Below are positions 1-8,282 of a stretch of 64,000 nt of DNA, one piece after another. Location of the stretch: NCBI RefSeq assembly GCF_008271805.1, contig NZ_VSRY01000101.1, positions 1 to 64,000 on the forward strand, in the 5' to 3' direction. How positions within the stretch are numbered: position 1 is the stretch's first letter; every line of letters starts with the position of its first letter. The DNA is from Streptomyces sp. TRM49041 (GTDB lineage Bacteria > Actinomycetota > Actinomycetes > Streptomycetales > Streptomycetaceae). Below the pieces are notes generated by a model. That model saw only the letters and a list, made by a program, of their open reading frames with translations. It ran no database searches and was not told where the DNA came from. The position numbers were made by a program, and so were the translations under genes.

Positions 1-411
1 CGGCTCGGCGCGGGCTCCGCCGCCACGGGGATCGGGCCGCCCTTCCGGCACGGCGTCCGCCGGGGCGTCGGGCTCCGCCCCGGCCCCGGGGCCGGGGCGG
101 ACGGCCGGGGGCTGTTCCACCGGCGGGGCCGTCGGAGGCGGGGGGCCGGGGAAGGTGCGCGGGCCCTCTCCGGGCCTGTGCTCCCAGGAGGCTCGGGGTG
201 GTCTCGCGGGTGGTTGCGCGGGCGGGTGCGCGGGCGGGTGCGCGGGCGGTGGGTCCCCGGCCTCCGGGGTGAGCGTGTCGGAGGCGGAGTGGTAGCGGTC
301 GTCGAGGGTGTCGCCCGTGGCGGTCGGGACCGTGTCCGAAGCCGTGTCGTCGTACAGCCTGTCCCACCAGTCGCCATCGCCGGTGGTGGGCCTGTCCCCC
401 TGTGGGTTCAT
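1..411 (-). CDS. Proline-rich hypothetical protein, N-terminal part (runs off the left edge)
   Basis: An open reverse frame of 137 codons starts with ATG at 409-411 and continues past base 1. The first 45 residues are acidic and aromatic (a DWWDRLYDD motif near residue 14, then a DTLDDRYHSA segment); after that the protein is very rich in Pro, Ala and Gly, with PAHP-type repeats. This layout is typical of a short N-terminal peptide followed by a disordered linker to a domain that lies outside the window. AAGGG sits directly before the ATG, a tight spacing, so the start is uncertain. I do not recognise the family and assign no function. The regulator at 658 is divergent. Confidence 0.6.
   Translation of the reverse strand, partial: MNPQGDRPTTGDGDWWDRLYDDTASDTVPTATGDTLDDRYHSASDTLTPEAGDPPPAHPPAHPPAQPPARPPRASWEHRPGEGPRTFPGPPPPTAPPVEQPPAVRPGPGAGAEPDAPADAVPEGRPDPRGGGARAEP
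204..251. repeat. Four 12-bp tandem units inside the proline-rich CDS
   Basis: Near-identical 12-bp units (GCGCGGGCGGGT on the + strand) lie head to tail; the middle two are perfect. The period is a multiple of three, so in the reverse gene they encode a repeated Pro-Pro-Ala-His/Gln/Arg stretch and unit-number changes would alter linker length without a frameshift. Confidence 0.7.
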
Positions 412-657
412 GCCCTTAATTGTCCACAGCGGGGGCCGCCCGAAAACGGGGCTTCGGGAAAAAGTGGTCATCATGAAAGGCCCGCTGGACACACCCTCCT
501 CCTCCGGTAGGGGCGCTCAGAAGGCGTGTGTCCGGCGGGGGTTGGTGCTGCGGTGGCGTCACCTTGGCAGAGCGGCGGATGGTGTGGTGATGATGGGCGC
601 GGCGGGTTCGCGCCGTGGCCGTTCTCCGCCACGGACGGAGCGGAGGGGTGGGTTGAG
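412..657. other. Intergenic region between divergent genes
   Basis: About 250 bases lie between the edge gene and the regulator at 658. Open frames run through it but none has a convincing start or composition. It must contain the divergent promoters, but I cannot point to clear hexamers. Confidence 0.4.
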
Positions 658-1704
658 GTGCTGGGGGCGATAGGGCTCGACGAGCGTCAGGAGTGCGCGT
701 ACCGGGCGCTGGTCGTGCTCGGCGCGGCCGAGGTGACGGACCTCGCGCACCGGCTGGCGCTGCCGGAGCCGGAGACGGAGCGGACGCTCAAGCGGCTGGA
801 GGCGCAGGGCCTGGCCGCGCAGTCCTCGTACCGGACGGGCCGGTGGGTGGCGGCGCCGCCCACGGTGGCGCTGGGTGCGCTGCTGACGCGGCAGCGGCAC
901 GAGCTGGAGCGGGCGGAGCTGGCGGCGGCGCTGCTCGCGGAGGAGTTCCGGGCCGAGGCGGCCGAGCCGGCGGTGCACGACCTGGTGGAGGTGGTGACCG
1001 GGGCGAGCGCGGTGGCGCACCGGTTCCGGCAGCTCCAGCTGGGCGCGGCGAAGGAGGTCTGCGCGCTGATGACGGGCCGTGCGGTGGTGCCGGCGCCGAC
1101 GGGGGTGACCGGTGCGGAGAACGACGCCGGGGAGCGCGCGGAGGGCCGGGGGGTCACGTACCGGCTCGTGGTGGAGCGGGACGTTCTGGAGCTGCCGCAC
1201 GGGATCAGGGAGCTGTCGTCCGCGCTGGGCCGGGACGAGCGGGTCCGGGTGGTGGACCGGGTGCCGACGAAGCTGGTCGTCGCGGACCGGTCGCTGGCGA
1301 TGGTGCCGCTGACCGGCCGGGGCGCGGAGTCGGCCGCGCTGGTGGTGCACGCCAGCGGGCTGCTGGAGTGCCTGATGGGGCTCTTCGAGGCGGTGTGGCG
1401 GGGGGCCGTGCCGCTCCGGCTCGGGGCGGGCGGAGCCGGCGAGGCGGGCGCAGCCTGTGGAGCGGGAGCGGGAGCGAGCGGCTGCGGGCTCGGGGAGGCA
1501 CCGGCACCGGGTCCGGACGCGACGGACCTGGAGATCCTCTCGCTGCTGCTGGCGGGCATGACCGACGCGAGCGTGGCGAAGCAGCTGGACCTGGGGCTGC
1601 GGACGGTGCAGCGGCGGGTGAAGGGCCTGATGGAGCTGGCGGGCGTGACGACCCGGCTCCAGCTGGGCTGGCACGCCTACGAGCGGGGCTGGGTCACCCG
1701 CTGA
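658..1704 (+). CDS. Helix-turn-helix transcriptional regulator with TrmB-like N-terminus and LuxR-type C-terminus
   Basis: A 348-residue cytoplasmic regulator. Residues 1-60 form a winged-helix segment typical of TrmB-like regulators (LDERQECAYRALV, then a DLAHRL...TLKRLEAQGL pattern). A middle domain follows, then a low-complexity Gly/Ala linker, and a C-terminal HTH with LSLLLAGMTDASVAKQL and a VQRRVKGLMELAG recognition region. GTG at 658 is chosen because GGAGGGG lies about ten bases upstream and the protein begins at the conserved helix; a longer frame to 526 has unlikely composition. This architecture is common in Streptomyces, usually with unknown targets. It stands alone: the next gene has its own promoter. 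Confidence 0.8.
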   Translation: MLGAIGLDERQECAYRALVVLGAAEVTDLAHRLALPEPETERTLKRLEAQGLAAQSSYRTGRWVAAPPTVALGALLTRQRHELERAELAAALLAEEFRAEAAEPAVHDLVEVVTGASAVAHRFRQLQLGAAKEVCALMTGRAVVPAPTGVTGAENDAGERAEGRGVTYRLVVERDVLELPHGIRELSSALGRDERVRVVDRVPTKLVVADRSLAMVPLTGRGAESAALVVHASGLLECLMGLFEAVWRGAVPLRLGAGGAGEAGAACGAGAGASGCGLGEAPAPGPDATDLEILSLLLAGMTDASVAKQLDLGLRTVQRRVKGLMELAGVTTRLQLGWHAYERGWVTR

Positions 1705-1740
1705 CCTGCGTGTACAGCCCGTGTCCGGCACGCTGGACAG

Positions 1741-2226
1741 ATGGGTGTATGGCAACAGCTCCTGGTCGCTCTGGTGCTGCTGCTCGGTCTGTTCGGGGTG
1801 CTGGTGCCGGGTGTTCCGGGGTCGTGGCTGGTGTGGGCCGGAGTGCTGTGGTGGTCCCTGCAGGACACGACGGCGCCCGCGTGGTGGCTGCTCGTCGGGG
1901 CGACGGTACTGCTCCTGATCACGCAGGTCGTGCTCTGGCAGCTCCCGGCCAGGCGGCTGCGCGGGGTGGCGGTGACCCGGCGGATGGTGGTGTACGCCGG
2001 GGTGGGGGCGCTGCTGGGGTTCGTGCTGATACCGGTGGTGGGCGGGGTGATCGGGTACGTGGGCGGGATCTACCTGTCGGAGCGGTTCCGGCTCGGCGGG
2101 CACGGCCAGGCGATGACGGCGACGCGCATGGTGATGCGGGCGGTCGGCACGAGCGTGCTGGTGGAGCTGTACGCGTGCCTGCTGATCGTGGCGGCGTGGC
2201 TGGGCGTGATGGTCGGCAGCACGTAG
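1741..2226 (+). CDS. DUF456 family membrane protein
   Basis: A 161-residue hydrophobic protein with four to five predicted membrane segments (about residues 6-25, 27-42, 45-65, 85-110 and 135-158). The glycine-rich GVLVPGVPG and GGVIGYVGGIYLSE segments match the DUF456 family, whose role is unknown. ATG at 1741 is preceded by CACGCT at 1729-1734 with six bases between, so the mRNA is probably leaderless; no ribosome binding site is visible. The frame stays open for 49 codons after the TAG stop. Confidence 0.8.
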   Translation: MGVWQQLLVALVLLLGLFGVLVPGVPGSWLVWAGVLWWSLQDTTAPAWWLLVGATVLLLITQVVLWQLPARRLRGVAVTRRMVVYAGVGALLGFVLIPVVGGVIGYVGGIYLSERFRLGGHGQAMTATRMVMRAVGTSVLVELYACLLIVAAWLGVMVGST

Positions 2227-2371
2227 CCGGGCGGGCGGCAGCAGCGGGTCACGAGTGCCGTGGCTCCGGCGAACCGGCCGTCGGTGCTGCCCGCCGACGA
2301 GCCGGCGGGCGAGCTGGACTCCCGGAGTGCCGAGGACGTCTTCGCCGCGTTCCGCCGCCCCGAGCCCTGAC

Positions 2372-2402
2372 GGGGCCGGCCCACGACGGGTGGACCGGCC
2401 CC
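2372..2402. terminator. Hairpin between convergent genes
   Basis: GGGGCCGG at 2372-2379 pairs with CCGGCCCC at 2395-2402 across a 15-base loop. It lies between the DUF456 gene and the reverse GTPase gene and could end both transcripts. There is no T-run, as is usual in Streptomyces. Confidence 0.5.
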
Positions 2403-2417
2403 ACGGCGGGTGAGCCG

Positions 2418-3530
2418 TCAGTGCAGGGGCGCACCGCCCCGTTTGGCGTGGAGGGCGGCGCGGCCCTCCGCGTGCTTGCGCTTCCAGTCGCGGCGGAGCT
2501 CCGCCCGCAGCCGGGCGTCGGTCTTGGCGACGATGTACCGGTTCTCGCGGAGGAGCTTGCGGTAGCTGTCGAGGCGCCGCTCCGGCAGGGTGCCGTCCTC
2601 GACGGCGGCGAGTACGGCGCAGCCTGGTTCGGCGTGGTGGGCGCAGTCGTGGAAGCGGCAGGAGGCGGCCAGCTCCTCGATCTCGGCGAAGACCTGGCCG
2701 ACGCCCGTCCCGGCGTCCCACAGCCCGACACCACGCAGCCCCGGCGTGTCGATGAGGACGCCGCCGCCGGGCAGCGCGAGCAGGTTGCGGGTCGTGGTGG
2801 TGTGGCGGCCCTTCCCGTCGACGTCCCGGATCGCCTGGACGGCCATGGCCTCCGCGCCGAGCAGGGTGTTGGCGAGGGTGGACTTGCCGGTGCCGGACAC
2901 GCCGAGCAACACGCTGGTGCCGCCCGTGACGACCTCGCGGAGTGCGTCGATGCCCTCCCCGGTGGTGGAGCTGACGGGCAGCACCGGCGCACCGGGGGCG
3001 GTGGCCTCGACGTCCTGGACGAGGTAGGAGAGCCCGGCCGGGTCGGGCACGAGGTCGGCCTTGGTGAGCACGACAAGCGGCTGGGCGCCCGATTCCCAGG
3101 CGAGCGCCAGGAACCGTTCGACCCGGCCGAGGTCGAGCTCGGCGGCGAGGGAGACCGCGATGATCGCGTGGTCGACGTTGGCCGCGAGGATCTGCCCGTC
3201 GGACCGCTTGGACGAGGTGGACCGTACGAAGGCGGTGCGGCGCGGCAGATACGCGCGGACGTAGCGGGGGTTGCCGCCCGCCGGGTCGACGGCCGCCCAG
3301 TCGCCGGTGCAGATGACGCGGACGGGGTCGTGCGGCGTCACGAACGCGGTGTCGGCGCGGATGACGCCGTCCGCGGTGACGATGTCGCACTGGCCGCGGT
3401 CGACCCGTACGACCCGGCCGGGCAGCAGGCCCTGCGCGGCGTACGGCGTGAACTCCGCCTCCCAGTGGGTGTCCCAGCCGTAGGAGGCGAGCGGGGAGGC
3501 GGAGGGAGAGGTGGTGGACGAGGAAGACAA
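2418..3530 (-). CDS. rsgA: Ribosome small-subunit-dependent GTPase, RsgA family
   Basis: A 370-residue circularly permuted GTPase that in this family helps the late maturation of the 30S subunit. An OB-fold region comes first (about residues 35-105), then the G domain in permuted order: TKAD (156-159, base recognition), GVSGTGKS (210-217, P-loop) and DTPG (261-264). A zinc-binding tail has C291, C296, H298 and C304. The start is TTG at 3528-3530, preceded by GAAGGG; no ATG or GTG lies between it and the OB fold. Streptomyces often carry two RsgA-type genes, and this may be the second, stress-related copy. The AAGG of its ribosome site lies inside a perfect palindrome and a leader peptide precedes it, which suggests translational control. 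Confidence 0.88.
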   Translation of the reverse strand: MSSSSTTSPSASPLASYGWDTHWEAEFTPYAAQGLLPGRVVRVDRGQCDIVTADGVIRADTAFVTPHDPVRVICTGDWAAVDPAGGNPRYVRAYLPRRTAFVRSTSSKRSDGQILAANVDHAIIAVSLAAELDLGRVERFLALAWESGAQPLVVLTKADLVPDPAGLSYLVQDVEATAPGAPVLPVSSTTGEGIDALREVVTGGTSVLLGVSGTGKSTLANTLLGAEAMAVQAIRDVDGKGRHTTTTRNLLALPGGGVLIDTPGLRGVGLWDAGTGVGQVFAEIEELAASCRFHDCAHHAEPGCAVLAAVEDGTLPERRLDSYRKLLRENRYIVAKTDARLRAELRRDWKRKHAEGRAALHAKRGGAPLH

Positions 3531-3537
3531 GGGGTGC

Positions 3538-3549
3538 CCTTCGCGAAGG
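3538..3549. promoter_or_regulatory. Palindrome over the rsgA ribosome binding site
   Basis: CCTTCGCGAAGG is a perfect 12-bp palindrome. On the reverse strand its right half supplies the AAGG that serves as Shine-Dalgarno for the TTG start at 3530. Folding would hide the site. Together with the leader peptide upstream it could form a translational switch; this is inference. Confidence 0.4.
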
Positions 3550-3592
3550 CGGCCCCGGCGGCGCGCCGACCGCGCGCGGGAGAGTGAGAAGG

Positions 3593-3667
3593 TCAGCCGG
3601 AGACCACGGAAGCGGGAATGATGATCTTCTGAAGCCGGGCAGGGCCCGAAACAGGGACAGACACCAT
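3593..3667 (-). CDS. Putative 24-residue leader peptide upstream of rsgA
   Basis: ATG at 3665-3667 follows a strong GGGAGGTGAGGAC ribosome site with good spacing, and the frame ends with TGA at 3593-3595, 62 bases before the GTPase start. The peptide begins MVSVPVSGPARLQK and ends IIIPASVVSG. The well-formed ribosome site, the same-strand position and the short length argue for a regulatory upstream ORF rather than chance. The likely mechanism is ribosome stalling, which would expose the hidden ribosome site of the GTPase. No experimental support is known to me. Confidence 0.55.
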   Translation of the reverse strand: MVSVPVSGPARLQKIIIPASVVSG

Positions 3668-3722
3668 GTCCTCACCTCCCTCGCTCGTCGTCTCACGTCG
3701 CTCTTGTCGTCGTGTGCGCCCC

Positions 3723-3761
3723 ACGCTAGCCCGGGCCTGTACGCCCGTGCCACCGGTTTTT
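3723..3761 (-). promoter_or_regulatory. Candidate promoter of the leader-rsgA transcript, WblC/WhiB7-like
   Basis: Read on the reverse strand: AAAAA (3757-3761), three bases, GTGGCA (3748-3753) as a possible -35, a 19-base spacer and TAGCGT (3723-3728) as -10. A short A/T tract just upstream of the -35 is the hallmark of promoters of the antibiotic-responsive WblC/WhiB7 activator. The spacer is long and the -35 weak, so this is tentative. Transcription would begin about 50 bases before the leader peptide. Confidence 0.35.
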
Positions 3762-4002
3762 CCGCAGCAACTCGCATACGGCATTCGGCGTATCCGCACA
3801 CCCCCCATTTCGCCGTATTCAGGTGCAACACACGGCACCGCACCGTCCATCACTTCATACGTCCATCGCATGAGGTGGTCGTCCGCGGCAGGCCCATGAG
3901 CGGGGCGTCCACGCGGGGGCGCCTGAACGGCGCACCCCAGCCAGCCTGCGGAGTTACACATTCCACTTGCGTGGATCCCATGGCGAACCACCGGATCGCT
4001 TA

Positions 4003-4017
4003 TGACAACCATTCTCA
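4003..4017. promoter_or_regulatory. Zur-type operator (candidate) before the PLP/sulfur operon
   Basis: TGACAACCATTCTCA matches the actinobacterial zinc-uptake-regulator palindrome (TGAAAATGATTTTCA) at 11 of 15 positions, and all outer TGA/TCA and inner AA/TT bases fit. The flanks extend the dyad to ATGA-AA ... TT-TCAT. It stands out as an A/T-rich island in high-GC DNA, 147 bases upstream of the decarboxylase start, a position where repression under zinc sufficiency is plausible. Fur-family relatives (DmdR, Nur) have similar but distinct sites, so identity needs testing. Confidence 0.55.
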
Positions 4018-4163
4018 TTTGATGGCATGCTCGTCCTCCGTCCGTCCCACGGCCACACTCGGCCCATCACGCAGGCACCAGCGCAGTCCCTTCGGACAGT
4101 CCACTCGAGCAGTCCCTCCGAGAAGACCTCCAGACCCTTCGAGAGGACCAGGAACTGACCCGC

Positions 4164-5648
4164 ATGAGCGAACCGCTGTATCTCGCACCACGCCTGGAGT
4201 CCCGGCCGGCGGCGCTGCTGGACTCCCCCGCCTTCCTGCACCCCTTGATCACCGCCCTGGGCTCGCCCCTCAACGTGGTACTGCCGGACCAGCTCGCCGA
4301 CAACGTCCGCCGCTTCCGCGACGTATACGCCCGGCACCGGCTCACGGGACGGATCTGCTTCGCACACAAGGCGAACCGTTCGAGCGCCCTCGTGCGCCGA
4401 CTCGCCGCCACCGCCCCCGCCACCGCCACCGCCACCACCACCGGTATCGACGTGGCCTCGCTCGGCGAGCTCCAGCACGCGCTCGGCGGCGGCTTCACCC
4501 CCGACCGGATCGTCGCGACCGGCCCCAAGGACCCCGACTTCCTGTGGCTCGCCGCCCGCACGGGCGTCACCGTCGCCGTCGACTCGCCCGCCGAACTCGC
4601 CGCGCTCGCCGCGCTGGTCGAGCGGTTCGGGCTGCCGCGCGTGCCCGTCCTGCCGAGGCTCTCCGAGTTCACCGCTCCCGGTACGCGCATCCTCACCCGG
4701 CGCAGCCGCTTCGGCACCCCGGCGGCAGAGGCCGACACCCTGCTCGACCTCGTCGAGAAGCACCACGGCAGCGTCGAGTTCACCGGTGTCTCGTACCACC
4801 TCGACACCATGGCCCTGGCCGAGAAGGCCGTCGCTCTCGAAGCGTGCCTGAAGGTGCTGGACGAGAGCCGCCGCCGAGGGCTGCGGCCCCGGGCCGTCGA
4901 CATCGGCGGCGGGTACGGCGCCGACTACCTGGCGGACGGCGACCAGTGGGAGCGGTACACCACCGAGCTGACCCGTGCCCTCCTCGGCAGGCGGGAGCCC
5001 ATCACCTGGGAGGGCCACGGCTACGGGCTGCGCGGCGAGAACGGCACCCTGCGCGGCGCCCTCGGCGTCTACCCCGGCCACCGGCCCGTCGCCGGGCCCC
5101 GCTACCTGGACGAACTCCTGACCCAGACCGCCCCGTCGCTGGCCCGCCCGCTGGCGACCCTGCTCCTGGAGAACCTGTACGACCTGCACACCGAGCCCGG
5201 GCGCGCCCTCGTCGACCAGTGCGGCATCACCCTCGCCCGGGTCGTGGAGGTCCGGGAGACGGCGGCCGGCGAGCCGCTGGTGCGGCTCGCGGCGAACGCC
5301 CGGGACGTCGGCCTGGAGGACCACGGACTGCTGGTCGACCCCGTCCTGGTACCGCGTGAGCCGCGCGGCGAGGGTCCGCCCGTCGGCGTGTATCTGCTCG
5401 GCAACCTCTGTCTGGAGTCCGACCTGATCAGCCGCCGCACGGTGTTCCTGCCGAGCGCCCCGCGCCCCGGGGACCTGCTCGCCTTCGCCAACACCGCCGG
5501 CTACTTCATGGACTTCACCGCCGACCACGCTCTGCACCAGCCGATCGCCCGCAAGGTCGCCGTGTACCGGGACGGCGACGGCGGCCCGTGGGCATGGTGC
5601 CTCGACGAACAGTACTGGCCCCACCTCAACGCGGGGGACGACCAATGA
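4164..5648 (+). CDS. Y4yA-family PLP-dependent decarboxylase (fold type III)
   Basis: A 494-residue enzyme of the diaminopimelate/ornithine decarboxylase superfamily. The PLP lysine is K69 in FAHKANR. A GGGYG phosphate-binding loop lies at 248-252, EPGRA at 344-348, and the partner-subunit active-site cysteine at C416 in GNLCLESD. The best relative I recall is rhizobial Y4yA; SbnH, the decarboxylase of staphyloferrin B synthesis, has the same fold and a comparable neighbourhood. The substrate is probably an amino acid conjugate made by the next enzyme, but this is unproven. An AGGA element precedes ATG 4164. The stop overlaps the next start (ATGA), so the genes are translationally coupled. 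It is the first gene of the Zur-box operon. Confidence 0.8.
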   Translation: MSEPLYLAPRLESRPAALLDSPAFLHPLITALGSPLNVVLPDQLADNVRRFRDVYARHRLTGRICFAHKANRSSALVRRLAATAPATATATTTGIDVASLGELQHALGGGFTPDRIVATGPKDPDFLWLAARTGVTVAVDSPAELAALAALVERFGLPRVPVLPRLSEFTAPGTRILTRRSRFGTPAAEADTLLDLVEKHHGSVEFTGVSYHLDTMALAEKAVALEACLKVLDESRRRGLRPRAVDIGGGYGADYLADGDQWERYTTELTRALLGRREPITWEGHGYGLRGENGTLRGALGVYPGHRPVAGPRYLDELLTQTAPSLARPLATLLLENLYDLHTEPGRALVDQCGITLARVVEVRETAAGEPLVRLAANARDVGLEDHGLLVDPVLVPREPRGEGPPVGVYLLGNLCLESDLISRRTVFLPSAPRPGDLLAFANTAGYFMDFTADHALHQPIARKVAVYRDGDGGPWAWCLDEQYWPHLNAGDDQ

Positions 5649-6979
5649 GGTACGACCACATCACCGACGCCATCGGCGACACTCCCCTCGTCCGTATCGA
5701 CCCCGAGGTCCACGGACTGCGCCATATCGACCTGTACGCCAAGCTGGAGATGCTCAACCCGTTCGGCTCGGTCAAGGACCGCGCCGCCTGGCACATGGCC
5801 CGCCCGCACCTGGAGGACGCCCGCCGGCAGGGCCGTACCGTCGTGGAGCTGTCCAGTGGCAACACCGCCAAGGCCCTCGCCGTGATCGCGGGCATGCACG
5901 GGCTGCCGTTCAAGAGCGTGACCAACCGGATGAAGGTCCCCGAGATCAAGGACCTGTTGCTGCTGCTCGGCGCCGAGATCGAGGAGCTGCCCGGCCAGGC
6001 CGAGTGCCTCGACCCGACCGCCACCGAGGACCCGCTCACCCGGATACACCGGATGCTCACCGAGGACGACGGCCAGTACCTCCACACCGACCAGTACTAC
6101 AACCCGGCCAACGCCGAGGCGCACGCGTCGGGCACGGGGCCGGAGATCATCAAGGACCTCGGCGGGGCGGCCCCCGACTGGTTCGTCGCCTGCGTCGGCA
6201 CCGCCGGGTCCTCCACCGGGGCCGCCCGCGCCCTGCGCGCCCACGACCCGGCCACCGGGATCATCGGGCTCGTCGCGCAGAAGGGCGACTTCGTCCCCGG
6301 TATCCGCAACATCGACGAGGTCCACGAGGTGGGCCTGTTCGACCCGGAGACGTACGACGCGCTGGAGGCGGTCAGCGCCGACGAGGCCATCGACGGCATG
6401 CTGACGCTGGTACGCCGCTGCGGCATCCTCGCCGGGCCGACCGGCGGCGCCGCCTACCTGGGAGCCGTACGCCATCTCAGGGCGGCCGACGCGGAGCTGG
6501 CGGCGAGCGGGGACGGCAGGCGCGGGACGGCCGTCTTCATCGTCTGCGACCGTGTCGAGAGCTATATGAGCTACGTACGGCAGCGCCGCCCCGAACTGCT
6601 GCGGCGCCCGCCCCGCCCCAACTCCCCCGCCACCCTCACCCCGGCGGAGCTGGAGGCGGTGCACAGCATCGGGGTCGAGGAGGCCCGGGCGTGGATCGCC
6701 ACCGAGCGGCCCGTCGTGGTCGACCTGCGCGGGGCGTTCGCGTTCGCCGCCCTCCACATCGAGGGCTCGGTCAACATCGTCGACGAGCTGTTCGCCGAAC
6801 TCCTCCACGGCGGCCTGCCGTTCGGGCGGTCGCAGCCGGTGCTGCTGGTCTGCCCGGTCGGCGAGCAGTCCGTGACGTACGCGGCGCTGCTCACCCGCTT
6901 GGGCCACCGGAACGTGCGCAGCCTGGCGGGCGGAGTCATCGCCTGGCGGGACGCCGACGCGCCGATGGTGCGGGACTGA
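5645..6979 (+). CDS. Cysteine-synthase-like PLP enzyme fused to a rhodanese domain
   Basis: A 444-residue fusion. Residues 1-320 are a fold-type-II beta-replacement enzyme: PLP lysine K44 in NPFGSVKDRAA, phosphate loop SSGNTAK (70-76) and a glycine-rich VGTAGSSTG (184-192). Residues about 345-440 are a rhodanese with the loop VCPVGEQS and putative sulfur-carrying C403. Homologues such as Y4xP and SbnA use phosphoserine or acetylserine and an amine or sulfide nucleophile. The fused rhodanese suggests that a sulfane sulfur is handed over or handled on site. ATG 5645 is chosen because it overlaps the upstream stop; an earlier in-frame start at 5588 would lie inside the decarboxylase. Confidence 0.82.
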   Translation: MRYDHITDAIGDTPLVRIDPEVHGLRHIDLYAKLEMLNPFGSVKDRAAWHMARPHLEDARRQGRTVVELSSGNTAKALAVIAGMHGLPFKSVTNRMKVPEIKDLLLLLGAEIEELPGQAECLDPTATEDPLTRIHRMLTEDDGQYLHTDQYYNPANAEAHASGTGPEIIKDLGGAAPDWFVACVGTAGSSTGAARALRAHDPATGIIGLVAQKGDFVPGIRNIDEVHEVGLFDPETYDALEAVSADEAIDGMLTLVRRCGILAGPTGGAAYLGAVRHLRAADAELAASGDGRRGTAVFIVCDRVESYMSYVRQRRPELLRRPPRPNSPATLTPAELEAVHSIGVEEARAWIATERPVVVDLRGAFAFAALHIEGSVNIVDELFAELLHGGLPFGRSQPVLLVCPVGEQSVTYAALLTRLGHRNVRSLAGGVIAWRDADAPMVRD

Positions 6980-6992
6980 GGGGGCTGCCGCG

Positions 6993-8249
6993 ATGCGTGA
7001 CACGATCTCTCCGCCGACGAAGAATCCGCCGCCGTCCGCGCCGCCGGCCGGGCTGCGCGAGTGGCAGCGCCCGCTGCGCGAACAGTTCCCCATCGTCACC
7101 GGGAACCCCGGGCTCGCCTATCTCGACAGCGCTGCCACGGCCCAGAAGCCGAAGGCGGTCCTCGACGCCGTGCAGACGTATCTGACGAGCTGCAACGCCA
7201 ACGCCGGGCGCGGCACGTACACCTGGGCCAACCGCACCACGGCGCTCATCGAGGAGACCCGGGAGCGGGTCAAGGCGTTCCTCGGCGACCCGGACCCGGA
7301 CCGGTCGACGGTCTGGTTCACCAGCGGGGCCACGGACGGGCTGCGGACGGTCGCCCGGGACTGGCTGGTACGGGAGCTGGCGGACGGCGACGAGATCGTC
7401 GTGCCGTTCGCCGACCACGAGGCCAACCACCTGCCGTGGCTGGAGGCGCGGGAACTGCTCGCCGAGCGCGGCGTCCGCATCACCGTCCACCCCATGCCGT
7501 ACCAGCAGGACTCCCGCGACTACGACCTGGAAGCGCTGGCCGCGCTGGTCGGGGAGCGCACCCGGTTCGTGGCGGTCACGCACGTCCACCACGTGTACGG
7601 CGCCGACATGAACGTCCACCGGGTACGCGAGGTGGTCGGGCCCGAGGTGCCGATCTGCCTGGACGCGGCACAGAGCGTCGGCCATCTGCCCCTGGACCTG
7701 GGCGCCCTGGACGTGGACTTCCTGGTGTTCTCCGGGCACAAGGCGATGGCCTTGCCGGGCACCGGCGTGGTCTGGGCGCGCGGGCGGCGCGGCGGTGCCT
7801 TCCGGCCGGGCGGCTGGCAGGGCACACCCAACACGACCGGCATCCTCAGCCTGCGGGCCGCGCTGGACTGGCTGGACGCGGCCGGCGTGGCCCGGATCGA
7901 GGAGTGGACGGTCGGGCTCGGCATACGCCTCACGGACGGCCTGAGCGGGCTCGACGCTTACGAGGTGCTGGGCTGCCCGCTCAGTCTGACGGCGGCGTCG
8001 GAGGTGCAGCGGCGCCAGGGCCTGGTGACGTTCCGGCACCGCGCGATCGGCGCCAACGACCTGGGTTTCATCCTCGCCGCGCACGGGCTGCTGGTGCGGG
8101 CCGACGGGCTGTGCCAGGCCCGGGCCGGCGAGAGCGACAGCTCGGTGCGGGTGAGCCTGCACGTCCACAACACTCCCGAGGAGATCGACCGGCTCCTCGG
8201 GGTGCTGTCCGGCCTGGCCGACGACCGTCCGGGCGGCGGGCAGCGATAG
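6993..8249 (+). CDS. Aminotransferase class V, cysteine-desulfurase-like (SufS group)
   Basis: A 418-residue PLP enzyme, 13 bases after the fusion gene. PLP lysine K250 lies in FSGHKAMALPG, an aspartate in CLDAAQSVGH (222-231), and the N-terminal LDSAATAQKP signature at 44-53. A cysteine, C374, sits in LCQARAGE, near where SufS-type enzymes carry the catalytic cysteine, so sulfur transfer is possible. It is not part of a suf operon: no SufBCD or SufU genes are nearby. Its neighbours suggest that it feeds sulfur to the rhodanese domain of the preceding enzyme, or acts as a transaminase or lyase in the same pathway. Confidence 0.8.
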   Translation: MRDTISPPTKNPPPSAPPAGLREWQRPLREQFPIVTGNPGLAYLDSAATAQKPKAVLDAVQTYLTSCNANAGRGTYTWANRTTALIEETRERVKAFLGDPDPDRSTVWFTSGATDGLRTVARDWLVRELADGDEIVVPFADHEANHLPWLEARELLAERGVRITVHPMPYQQDSRDYDLEALAALVGERTRFVAVTHVHHVYGADMNVHRVREVVGPEVPICLDAAQSVGHLPLDLGALDVDFLVFSGHKAMALPGTGVVWARGRRGGAFRPGGWQGTPNTTGILSLRAALDWLDAAGVARIEEWTVGLGIRLTDGLSGLDAYEVLGCPLSLTAASEVQRRQGLVTFRHRAIGANDLGFILAAHGLLVRADGLCQARAGESDSSVRVSLHVHNTPEEIDRLLGVLSGLADDRPGGGQR

Positions 8250-8282
8250 GCACCGGAAGAGAACAAGGAGCACAAGGGGACG

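Noticed and set aside
559..3843. 1094-codon reverse open frame across the regulator, DUF456 and GTPase genes
   Set aside because: It is Arg/Pro/His-rich, antiparallel to genes with clear domains and in another frame of rsgA; long empty frames are normal at this GC content.
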